From positions 126,501 through 190,500 of the forward strand of contig JAWQEG010001349.1 of NCBI GenBank assembly GCA_033782935.1: a stretch of DNA of 64,000 bases, written 5' to 3'. Made by a program: the position numbers and the translations under genes. The notes under the pieces were generated by a model. The model was given only the letters and a program-made list of their open reading frames with translations. It had not been told where the DNA came from and did no database searches. Source of the stretch: Petrolisthes cinctipes. Lineage: Eukaryota; Arthropoda; Malacostraca; Decapoda; Porcellanidae. Positions 46,061-55,889 of this stretch are shown here, in pieces (the first letter of the stretch is position 1; every line of letters starts with the position of its first letter).

Positions 46061-46577
46061 AGGACGATAAGGCACCCCAAAGGTAGGTGAGCGTGTGTGT
46101 AAGGACGATGGTGGGCACGGAAATAAACGAAGGGAAGAAACGCACGTGGTGTACGGGAGAAGAGAAAGGGGTCTAGGAGGTATAAAATAAATGTAGGGCG
46201 AATGAACGGAATGGTAGGTAGAGCAACGAAACGGGACATGCGTAGAAAAGAGCGAGAGTTACAAAGAACAACGAAAGTGGGTATAGTAAAGTGGACAAAA
46301 ATTATGTTAAGGCAAAAGTGGGTTTGATAGAACACTGGGGAAAGTGAACACAGTAACGAATACAAGCAAAAATTGGAGGTAAAAAATGTGCACATGCAAG
46401 GGGTTCCTTCGAAGCGAAGCGATGATGTTGAAGTAGGTGAAGTGGTGATGCGAGGCGTAGCTGCAGGGCCGCTGGAAACATTGGAAGTGGTCTGGTGAAG
46501 AGGTTGATGTGCACGTAGCGTGGTGGGGCTTGGGAGCATGTACATATTACCTCGTACCAGTGTAACAGAGTTGAAAA

Positions 46578-46590
46578 GCTGGGGTCACTA
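46578..46590 (-). promoter_or_regulatory. Primer-binding site, tRNA-Trp-like
   Basis: Read on the minus strand, TAGTGACCCCAGC directly follows the 5' LTR. It resembles the TGGTGACCCC complement of a tRNA-Trp 3' end with G to A at position 2. Confidence 0.65.
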
Positions 46591-47165
46591 ATTATAACGG
46601 TAAGGAACCCCTTACGTTACTACCCGGGTGAACAGACTCCAGAATACACGGTACAGTTTATTGGGAATACAAGGAGATGCAGTACATGCAAGTATACAGG
46701 AGGCCAGCCGTTCGTGTAGAGTCCGTAGTTGCAGTGGAGCATCTGTAGTTGCCGTGAAGAGTGGTGAAGGCTTGAACAACACCTGTGATCGGAGCGAGCA
46801 AACGTGTTTGTGGCAGGTGGAACACAGAAGCGAGACAGGGGAGGACCTCTTAGTACTGGAGCTAGTGGTATAGTCTGTCTTCCAGCGACTGGCGGCCCCC
46901 TTTTATCTCGTCGGACACTGTCCCAGATGTAGCGTCCCTCACGTGACTTTCCCACCTGGTGCAGGTGTGCGGCTTTGTGAATCATTGCCCCGGCAGGACT
47001 GTGGTCAGACCGCCTGAGTCCCCAAGGGAGGATTAACTTGTCTGGCCAGGGGATTAGTTTACTCGCCACGTCTGTAGGCTGGATGGTGGTAGAGGTGTGG
47101 CCCAGACAAAGGGTAGAGGTGCAGCCACGACAAAGGGAAGGAGTGGCACACATGGCACCACTACA
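46591..47165 (-). repeat. Gypsy 5' LTR
   Basis: Starts (minus strand) TGTAGTGGTGCCATGTGTGC and aligns with the 3' LTR with scattered substitutions. Its outermost 8 bases, CCACTACA on the plus strand, are also the target site of the P element. Confidence 0.88.
47158..47165 (+). repeat. 8-bp TSD of P element (left)
   Basis: CCACTACA, repeated at 51858-51865. Eight bases is the diagnostic TSD size of the P superfamily. Confidence 0.95.
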
Positions 47166-47196
47166 CAAGGATAAGAGACACACAAGGATAGTCCAC
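47166..47196 (+). repeat. P element left terminal inverted repeat, 31 bp
   Basis: Identical in inverse to 51827-51857. CAAGGATA occurs twice within it, at the tip and 17 bases further in. Confidence 0.95.
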
Positions 47197-47292
47197 CGAT
47201 CCCACAATGCTTCACGCCATGACATCACACATGTAAACACGCGTCATCTGGTTGGCAAGTGCTTCATCTCTGCATTCGTTTCTGCAAGAGTG

Positions 47293-47599
47293 ATGGTGAT
47301 TTGTGCTGTGTATGGGTGTAATAGTAATGCAAAAAGACACACTAATGACCGCATAAAGTTCTACAGGTTCCCTAGAGATGAAAAAGTTCAAAAAAAGTGG
47401 ACTGTAGCGTGCAAACGGGCTGATAGAATAAACGCCAAGTGTGCCCGTGTCTGCTCTCTGGACTTTACAGGGAGTTATTTCAGACTCCATTATATGTTGA
47501 AAAAACTTGAGGATGGAATATCTCCTGTGAAGTGCAGATCACTCAACCCATACGCAGTACCAAGTCTTCATCTGCCAACAAAATCTGGTTCAGTTGCAG
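47293..47599 (+). CDS. P transposase exon 1: THAP domain
   Basis: The ATG at 47293 starts MVICAVYGCNSNAKR. THAP domains are C2CH zinc-dependent DNA-binding modules used by P transposases to bind subterminal DNA. Visible features are C-x4-C, FYRFPRDEKVQKKWTVAC with the invariant Pro and Trp, VCSLDF and the closing AVPSLHLP. The usual C-x2-H pair reads CSLD, so the fourth zinc ligand His is Asp in this copy. The exon ends at CAG|GTATGT... with phase 1. Upstream open sequence extends to 47038 but runs through the LTR, so the ATG after the TIR is preferred. Confidence 0.85.
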
Positions 47600-48227
47600 G
47601 TATGTAAACTTATTTATTTATTTTATTTTATTTGGTTTAGACAGGCTCCAACTCCGCCAACATTATGGCGCCCTGCAGAGCCTACATAAAGTTCCCATAC
47701 TTGGAAGCACTAACAAAATTTAATCACAATGCAACGATATTCCCTAACAAGTAACTTACCAGTAAGTTAGATTAATTACATTTAGCCTGGTAGTAGCATC
47801 CTATGAAGGATAGAAGCAATGCTCCATATGGAATATGTTGGCAACCATAATATAACAACTAGGCTTATTACTGCTATTAAGCTAATACTGAAGTTGAATA
47901 ATTATGGGCAAGATATGGGCCTATGGTCAATATTTTTTTAGCTGTCCAGACTATACCTTGCCTAACTTGGTTTTAACCTGTGGGTCACTTGCTGGGACCT
48001 TCTTGGACTAGGTCAAATTATTATTGAAATTTCATAAAGGTTTCGTCTCCTTTATCAGATTTCACATAACATGAGTGACAAATACTTATTTGTAAAGTAA
48101 GCTTTATTATGTACCATAATCCTGTACCACTGATGAACCCTATTACAGGTACCATTAAAATGTTATGGAAATTAACCGTATTTTCTTTAAGACAGTAGGG
48201 TAAGCACTTAACATTACTGTTTTTCAG

Positions 48228-48308
48228 GTGACACTGTTTCTGACCGAAGCAGACGTGCAGAGACGAAGCATGGGCGCCAGATTGTACGAAACCTGCTCAA
48301 CATTAATG
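48228..48308 (+). CDS. P transposase exon 2 (81 nt)
   Basis: Begins after CTGTTTTTCAG and ends before GTAAGTG. It keeps phase 1 and encodes GDTVSDRSRRAETKHGRQIV and seven more residues. It is homologous to the next exon. Confidence 0.7.
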
Positions 48309-48686
48309 GTAAGTGTTAGAAATACTGTATATCACGTACAGCTAAAGAGTGAACTATACTGTACAGTACTTATAAAAATACGGGCCTGCTGAGTTTCATT
48401 GTGTGTCTGGATGTGCAGTTCAAGTGTAACCAGGCTAAACACAGACCATACAGCTGAAACATGTGTATTTATTCCTGTGGCTGTCTGCATATTATCATTT
48501 CCATACTACTGCAAAATACAGTATGTTGTTATACTTATACATGTTTACAAGGAACTTGCATCACAGGTGTTTTGGGTATTTCACCAGGGCTGGACTGGTT
48601 AGTGGACGAGTTGAAAGATAACGGAATGGAAAGTGACAATCTGTGGGTACTAAGAAAGCAAACTTAAAAATATTAATTACTTTCAG

Positions 48687-48767
48687 GTTGTGCTGATCAG
48701 AACCAAGGTAAAGCAGAGGCAAAGCATGAGCCCCAGATTCAGCAAGACCTGTTTATTAAGAACAATG
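48687..48767 (+). CDS. P transposase exon 3 (81 nt), duplicate of exon 2
   Basis: Begins after TTACTTTCAG and ends before GTGAGTG; also 81 nt and phase 1. It encodes GCADQNQGKAEAKHEPQIQQ and seven more residues. Shared blocks with exon 2 are GCAGAG, AAGCATG, CCAGATT and the closing AATG. Confidence 0.7.
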
Positions 48768-49141
48768 GTGAGTGTAAGAATATCAGATTCTATAGATCTA
48801 CAATGTATGTGATATTTTCTAAGCAAAGGGAGTTGTGTGACATAATACTGTACCGTATATCTTTGTTATGCATTGTTACAGGGTTATATGGACTAAAGTT
48901 AATTCATTTTTCTGGGTATATTTTGTGTAAAACATCCTTCCTTGATAATTCAAGGAATTACAGTATTCAATTAATGTATTATTGCCTATATTTATACAAA
49001 CTTTTGTGTGAGATAACGCAAAGGCAATCCGAAGGTGTGTTCTTGATTACAGCCTTACAACTTGACACACTCTCTCTAAGTGTATGACTACAATCTAAGA
49101 AACAGGAAAGTCTTTCTCTAATATTTGCTTTAATCTCTCAG

Positions 49142-49938
49142 ATGATGCTGCACTGGATCAGTCTTCCCAACATGCAACAGAAGATGCAACAGAACCTTTT
49201 CAGCTGCAGAAGCAATTGCTGGAGAGGGAAACAGTGGCATCACATGCTACTGGTACGACTGAAACCAAAGTTTGCTGGTCATGCTGTGTTTGCATCCCAT
49301 GGAAATTAGAGCTTTAAAGTGAGTTGCAAAAAATTAAAACAGAGAATGGAATCCTGAAAGAAAAGAATGAGCACCTACTTGAAAAGTTAAATATTATGTC
49401 AGTTGAAATGGAAAGTTTAAGAGAAAGTTACATGAAAAATTTGGATGTGGCGAGAAACCTACAAGAAGAGTTAAACACTATGTCTGTAGAAATGCAAAGT
49501 TTAAGGGACAGTAACATTATGTATATGGATATTGCTTCTAAATATGAACTTAAAGATAGCAAAAATAGTGTAGAGAAAAAAGGTAATCATTTCGTACATG
49601 AAGAAACTTCATCTCACATTAAGGATATATTGTCTCCTTATTTCACAGAAACACAGATTGAATATTTTTTGACAAATGAACCTGTTAGGAACTGGTCATA
49701 TGATGACATAGCATCTTCCCTTACCTTAAGAGCAGTCAGTCCAAAAGGATATCAGTATATGAGAGAACACATGAAGTTACCATACCCTTCAGTTTCAACT
49801 TTAAAAAGGTGGACCAAAGTTCTTACTTTCAAACCTGGATTACTGGATATTGTTTTAAAGTTAATGAAGAAAAAAGGAGACACTATGACTGCAGGGGAAA
49901 GAGCATGTATACTTTCCTTTGATGAAAAAACTCTCTGA
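49142..49938 (+). pseudogene. P transposase N-terminal half: coiled coil and start of catalytic domain
   Basis: After the acceptor TAATCTCTCAG the phase-1 frame reads DDAALDQSSQHATEDATEPF. It hits a TAA at 49315 and continues in the same frame. A leucine-zipper-like coiled coil follows (49324-49560) with MSVEMESLRESYMKN partly duplicated as MSVEMQSLRDSNIMY; P transposases use such a zipper to dimerise. Then comes SYDDIASSLTLRAVSPKGYQ, PYPSVSTLKRW and AGERACILSFDE (about 49890-49928), which begins the RNase H-like fold with the first catalytic Asp. The frame ends at TGA 49936, at the deletion junction. Confidence 0.85.
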
Positions 49939-49959
49939 CACAGTATCCACCATTAAATC

Positions 49960-50782
49960 ATTCAGAGTGAAAGGGAGGTTTTTGCCATTTCAAAAAGGAA
50001 TATTGATTTCGTGTAGGTCACTGGAGACCCTGTATAATTCTCTTTCTGAAAGATTCAGGATAAGCTATATCCTGACCAGAAGGCTAAATCAAGACATTTT
50101 AGAGCACTTCTTCAGTTTAATACGCCAGATAGGGAGATGGAATGACCATCCAACACCAGTTTCATTCCAGCATCGTTTGAAAATTTATATCATGGGGAAA
50201 GAGGCATCAGTCATTTCACCTCATACAAACTGTTCAGAGGTTGAATCTACTCCCATAATTGCTAACAGTATGCAGGAATTTTCAAGAGAGCAGGTGGAAA
50301 ATGTAGACTGTGATGGAACCTTAGTGTCACATGTATTCACACCAGAAATTAGTCCTGCATCTGATGAGCTTACAGTCCATTGTGAGGAAAACTTATGTGT
50401 AGAAACAGTTGACTTAGATGTTTCATTTCCAGAAAGGGAAGCATTAGACCATTTCCTAGGTTTTGTTGTACACAAATTCCAGATGAAATACCCTGAATTA
50501 GGAACAACACTACTTGACAAAAGTAATAGCTCTTGGGATTCATTTATAAACAAAGGAGGCTTGAAAACCATGAGTCCTGATTGTCGACGATTCTTCCTTT
50601 ATTTAGAACAAATGTTTAGAGATTGCCATGGCCAATCACTGAAGGAAGGAAAAGGAAGTGTGGAGCATGTTCTTCAAATGGTCACATTGCCTCCATTCAT
50701 TCCAAAAGAGGTAGCCACATTCTATATTAGGTGCAGGATTTTTTTTCAGATTAAGAAACTTAATCATGCATTTAAAGGGTAA
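49960..50782 (+). pseudogene. P transposase C-terminal part
   Basis: The frame reads FRVKGRFLPFQKGILISCRS, then LTRRLNQDILEHFFSLIRQIGR (about 50073-50138) and NDHPTPVSFQHRLKIYIMGK (about 50143-50202), the strongly conserved C-terminal block of P/THAP9 transposases. The middle and last catalytic acidic residues and the GTP-binding insertion domain would lie in the deleted piece or be damaged. The rest is less conserved and ends at TAA 50780; a GGTAAGG there could also be a donor. Confidence 0.85.
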
Positions 50783-51224
50783 GGTATCACTTTTAAGAAT
50801 GCTGCTAAGAAAATGAAAAAAATTGCAACTTAACTACCATATGTTGCATATTTTAGGATGCCTATTCAGCGTAATTCATAGCGACCTTACTATAGCACAC
50901 CAAGTACTGTACAGCATGATCTCCTAAGGATTATGTAATATATGTAAACAAGTGCAATTAGATTTTGTCAGTAGAATGTAGTCAATATAAACAAATGCAA
51001 TTTGATTTCGGTATTATGCAGGCAATATAGGATAAATAATTGCAAATTAATTACTGTATCTCAGTATTAAGTCTTCTGTGTTACTAAGTACCTGTTGATA
51101 TCAGGAAATATTTTCTGACTAAACTTTCATGTGATATATTAGCGTGATGTATTTTAAGTTTACAGTATAAGCGTACCGGTACTATAAGGATAGCTAAGTA
51201 GTTACCCTATGTGGGATATTACTG

Positions 51225-51485
51225 TGATTTATTACTTTAAGGTTTGTAGTAAACAATAAGAACTCAGAGTATGATACTTATGTACTGTAGATATATTGTA
51301 AGGATGGATAACAATAGCCCATGTGATATGTACTATTAACATGTAACATACTATACCTATGTGATATATTACTGTGAATCATTACTTTAAGGTTTGTAGT
51401 ACAAAAAGGGAACTCGGAGTATTATATTTATTTACTATTATGATGCTGGATTATAAGGATGGATAACAATAGCCCATGTGATATA
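51225..51485. repeat. Two-unit tandem repeat in P element 3' region
   Basis: Units share TATTACTGTGA, TTACTTTAAGGTTTGTAGTA, GGATGGATAACAATAGCCCA and ATGTGATAT (51215-51330 and 51365-51480). Confidence 0.75.
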
Positions 51486-51765
51486 TTATGTTAAATTATG
51501 ATGTAAATATACCTACTGCATGTAATATATGATTGTGATATAATAGTATACATTCATTAAATTCAGTTAACAATTACTTTTAGTCTTTATTTACCCTATA
51601 TACTTTATTGTATATACTGAACAGATGTATGGCCATAATTCATGAATTATTATTAATATAATAATTAACATTCCCTGTGAAAAATACAAAATATACCAAA
51701 TTATATGTGGTGTAGTGATAAATTATCTCTGCTGTGTGAGGGAGTAAGGGCGAAGAGCTCACCAG

Positions 51766-51825
51766 ATGACGTCACACACCTCCGTGACGTCACAAATCTG
51801 GGCGGAGCATAATTGATGACGTTGC
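51766..51825. promoter_or_regulatory. Subterminal TGACGTCA motifs of P element
   Basis: ATGACGTCACAC (51766-51777) and GTGACGTCAC (51784-51793), plus TGATGACGTTGC (51814-51825), lie within 92 bases of the right end. The left end has ATGACATCACAC at 47219-47230. TGACGTCA is the CREB/ATF consensus, but a role as transposase-binding repeat is equally possible. Confidence 0.5.
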
Positions 51826-51826
51826 A

Positions 51827-51857
51827 GTGGACTATCCTTGTGTGTCTCTTATCCTTG
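51827..51857 (-). repeat. P element right terminal inverted repeat, 31 bp
   Basis: Perfect inverse of 47166-47196, followed by the CCACTACA duplication at 51858-51865. Confidence 0.95.
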
Positions 51858-52187
51858 CCACTACAAACACAATAATTCCTCGCTCCCTTCCTATTATATT
51901 CAGAATAACTATTATTTTCCTTTTTTTTTTAGATGCAACTAGGCATCTGGTAGCGCAACAGATAGGGTCATATAATGCCCAACAAAAAATGGTCATCTAC
52001 ATCATTAATATAATATATACTTACATTAAATAGGCTTCTTTACCCCGAAAGGGATAGGCAGCATGATTAAAAGGACACAAACTAAAAAGCACATTTTTAC
52101 TAAAAAACCTGTCAACTCAAGTAAAATATATAAAAGAATCAAAACAAAAAAATATCAAACTATCTAAAAACCATAAATATCATAAAA

Positions 52188-54996
52188 TCACAATTTGTGG
52201 AGGAGGCCAGCCTCCTTCACATAGGAGAGGGTGTTCCCTCCCACACTACAAGCTCCTCCTCGAGCACCTGGGAGAGACTTTAAGAACCATCACCCACCCT
52301 GTACTCGGAGATGTGCCTACGACGAAGGTTCCCAAAGCTGGGACACTCGACATTAAGATGCCGCACTTTCAGAGGGACCAGACAATCTTCACTGTAGGGA
52401 GGGGGTGCCCTCTCCATTAAAAAGCCAAGAGTCAATAGCGTGAGGCCAATGGAGAGATGGACAAGAGCTGTCTACCACCGGCGGGACAGGCCGCTGTAGC
52501 TCCACAAACCAAGGTGCTGGCGGATGCCACCAGGAACAAACGGCAGCATCTATGTAGGGTCGAAGGTCCACTGCAGGTACGGGATGACGCCTGGCAGGAT
52601 CCTGAGAACTGGAGGCTGCAGCCTTAGCCAGAGCATCAGCCAGCTCATTCCCATCGACACTCACATGAGCCGGAACCCAACAAAATGTACCGGTAACTCT
52701 GCGGCCACGATGACCCAGAAGGACAAGCCACTCAAGAATGGCCAACACCCGGGGATGGGAAGTTATAATTGCCCAAGGCCTGCAAGGCACTACAGGAATC
52801 ACTAAAAATAGTAAAAGAAGGCTGTGGGAGAATAAAAATCACTTGGAGGGCATATAAAATGGCTGAGAGCTCGGCAGTAATAAATGGACATTTTTATATT
52901 TTTTTCCATATCTCAACCTCGGGGCTGGAGGCTATCAGTAGCCTGTGACTCTTGCGAGGCCCCGAGATTACTGGGTGTCGCACCAGATGAGACAGTGGAA
53001 CTTCGTGGTGATGTTGGTACCGCAGCTTCTCTTCTGCCCCACTAGATGACGACACCTTATTTATACACATCACTATCAGTAGAGAGCAGCTACACCCTCA
53101 ACAGGTTAAGAGCCTGGAGGCAAGAGACCTTAAGTAAAGTAGGGAACCCAAGTCAAACGTTTGTCAAAAAGGAGACCCAAAAAACGATTCTCCTCGACAC
53201 AACGTATGCGATGACCATACATGAATAAGTCCGGATCAGGGTGGATGCCTCGGATGCGGCAAGAGTGCATAACAACTGTCTTGGCAGGATAAAATAAAAA
53301 CCCATGAGAACCAGCCCAACGCGACACCCTGTCGAGGGCAAGCTGCATGTGCCGCTCTGCCACTGACATACGAGAAGCAGCAAACCAGACTGCTAGGTCG
53401 TCAACGTACATTGAGTTAGCTATACCGTCCAGAAGGGATGAGGCAATGGCATTAATTGCTACAGCAAACAATGTGACACTGAGGACGCTTCCCTTGGGGA
53501 TGCCCTCTTCCTGTGCAACAGATGCTGAGAGGGCTGTACCAACCCTCACAGAAAAACTGCGACCACTGAGAAACTCCTTAAGAAAGCGTGGAAGGCGACC
53601 TCGCAGGCCATATACATGGAGTTGCTGCAGGATGCCATATTGCCATGTAGTGTCATACGCTTTCTCCAAATCAAACAATACACAGACAAGGTGTTAATGT
53701 CGTGCAAAGGCCTCACATGCAGCAGCTTCCAACCTGACCAGAGCGTCTATAGTGGAACGGTGTTTACGAAAGCCAGACTGGGACAGAGACAGAAAATCAC
53801 CCCATTCCAAGAAGTATACCAGTCTGACATTCACCATCTTCTCAAATAGTTTACAGAGACAGGAGGTCAAGGCAACTGGTTGGTAATTGAGGGCAACACT
53901 AGAGTCCTTACCCGGCTTGGGGAAAGGAAGGATGGTAGCAACCCTCCACCCAGAAGGAAAGACACCCTCCAGCCAGATTCTGTTATATAAAGCTAAAAGA
54001 AATGAGATCGCCTCCTCACCCAAGTGTCACAACATTGCATATGGGATGTTGTCTGGCCCAGGAGAAGTGTCGCCGCAGAGAGAGAGAGCAGAATGCAGGT
54101 CTCTCAGGGTGAATATATGGTTATAACTTTCATTCTCGTTCCCTGAGAAATCCAGGACAGTGCGTTCCTTGGCTCTTAACTCATGCTTGAGAGCCAGAGG
54201 TCGAGAGTCACAGCTGGAGACTCTAGCAAAAGCCTCCGCCATGGTATTGGCCACTGTCAAACCATCCATGATCTTAATTCCATTGACCTTAAGAACAGGT
54301 GGAGAACTAGGAGAAAACTTTCCCGCCATCTTACAGACTCTCCTGAACACTTGGGTGAGTGGAGTTTTAGTATTAATTGAAGATACATAGGACTTCCAAG
54401 ATGCACATCGTGCCTCTTTTAAAACTTGTCTAGCCCGAGCCCTTGCCCGTCGAAAGTCCTCTAAAAGAGTTGGGTCCCTACGATTGCAACAAAGGCGAGA
54501 GAAAGCAGCGCGCTTCTCCCGCACAGCAGTAGTGCAGACAGGACGTTTGGGAAAGTGGCCAGAAATTTTAACGATAAAATTGAGAGCAGCAGAGTGGAGA
54601 ATATCAGTGAAATATGTTACAGCCTCATCAGTGCTACCAAATCTGCTACAGAAAAGACCGATGAAGTTAGCTCTCTAAAAAAACTGCCAGTTAGCCTTCT
54701 CTAAACTCCACCTAGGAAGACGAGACTGTGGTTCATACCTGTTATTTTCCAAGAGTATAGGGAAGTGGTCACTAGCATATAAATCGGGCAACACACTCCA
54801 AGTAAAATCCCATAAAGCACTGGGTAAGCAGAGGGAAATGTCAATGGCGGTAAGTCCCATATTTAAAACCCCTAATCCCTCATCCTCAATTAAAGAAGCC
54901 AATAAAACACCCCTGGGGTTGACCAAAGTGTCACCCCACAGAGGATGACGACCATTAAAATCACCCAATAAAATAAAGGGAGAGGGAAGGTCTAGA
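52188..54996 (-). pseudogene. LINE B copy 2 ORF2, deleted
   Basis: Reading leftward from 54996: GDFNGRHPLWGD (about 54930-54968), SDHFPILLENNRY (about 54730-54770), frameshifts near 54670, an intact linker with KSYVSSINTKTPLTQVFRRV, then RT with YDTTWQYGILQQLHVYGL, PKGSVLSVTLF (Gln of PQG replaced by Lys) and YVDD (about 53400-53412). After LLFDKRLTWVPYF the thumb and the first RNase H block are missing. The rest of RNase H, with FCWVPAHVSVDGNELADALA (about 52620-52685), and the C-terminal finger remain, with further shifts. The stop is at 52188. Confidence 0.9.
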
Positions 54997-55865
54997 GTGG
55001 CAGCCCTGACCCCTGAGATACAACCTTAGAGATATCATCTGTAACACATATTAAAGTTTAGTAGTAGTCTTGTAAACTGTGAAATTGACCATCTGCCAGA
55101 ATTTAACTAGTGGCTTACTTAACAAGCAACAGTAATTGGTTGTTATATTTTGGATATAGATCCAACTAGTGAGATACCGAATGAAACCAATGCAAAACTT
55201 AAGCTTGATATCTCCTGATTATAGATTGAACTATGCCAGACATTTTGGGAGGTGGAACCACCCTGACAGACATGCATAACAATGGAGGTTCATTGGAGGA
55301 TTTGGAACTGGATCCAACATAGGAGATACCAGGTGATTTTTCATGCTATAGAATCTGTGTGCATCCTAGACTACTGTGGTGGTAATGACAGACATTTTAA
55401 GGGGTAGAAAAGCCCCAACAGACACACTCAAAATGTGCTGGATACCGAGGTAGGCTACGAGGCAGGAACGCCTGTATCTAGTTGCCAGTTAACGTAAAAA
55501 TTCCATTTTTTTTAGATACGTAAGCAATATTTTAATGTGACATATTTTTAAATAAAAAGAGGTTTTGTTAGGTGAAAGTATTTAGATAATAAAATAGTAT
55601 GCCCTTATGGAAATAATATATTGAAGGTAAACCTGTCACATTATAAGGCAAATCATTATAAAGTAATCACATTATAAAGTCAATCATTGACTGTTACATT
55701 CAAAGAAATAATTTATATATAATCATCATACACTGAAATATTGACTGTTACATCCAAATAAATAATATATAAACATCATACACTTAATTAAGTATTGACT
55801 GTCATATCCAAAGAAATAATATACAATCATCATACACTGAAGCATTGTCTGTCATATCCAAAGAT
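54997..55865. other. Unrelated block inside LINE B copy 2
   Basis: Homology with copy 1 stops at 54997 and resumes at about 55866, skipping roughly 300 bases of endonuclease coding sequence. The block has no open frame of note. Its right end holds a tandem repeat of about 55 bases (55685-55865, about 3.4 units; ATTGACTGTYATATCCAAAG-like core). It is either an insertion with deletion or a gene-conversion tract. Confidence 0.7.
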
Positions 55866-55889
55866 TCCACTGAAGAACCTTGAACAGTG

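Larger units (their letters stand above)
39625..47165 (-). mobile_element. Ty3/gypsy retrotransposon (CsRn1-like), decayed
   Basis: On the minus strand: 5' LTR (46591-47165), a primer site matching tRNA-Trp style (TAGTGACCCC, 46581-46590), long leader, gag, protease remnant, RT, RNase H, integrase, a C-terminal tail, a G-rich polypurine tract and 3' LTR (39625-40209). LTRs begin TGTAGTGGTGCCATG. The two LTRs differ at many sites, so the copy is older than the LTR element at 25107. The CsRn1-like label rests on the primer site and the LTR start and is an inference. It lies just upstream of the RING/cyclophilin gene's first recognised coding exon, same orientation. Confidence 0.88.
47166..51857 (+). 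mobile_element. P-superfamily DNA transposon, internally deleted
   Basis: The element is bounded by perfect 31-bp inverted repeats (47166-47196, 51827-51857; outer bases CAAGGATAAGAGACACACAA) and by CCACTACA on both sides. Terminal repeat length and TSD size equal those of the Drosophila P element. Inside are a THAP-domain exon, small spliced exons, the N-terminal and C-terminal parts of a P/THAP9-type transposase, and AT-rich 3' sequence with two 100-bp-scale tandem units (51225-51330, 51365-51480). The catalytic centre of the transposase has been deleted at about 49935, so the copy is non-autonomous. It inserted exactly at the gypsy LTR edge, so it is younger than that element. Confidence 0.93.
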
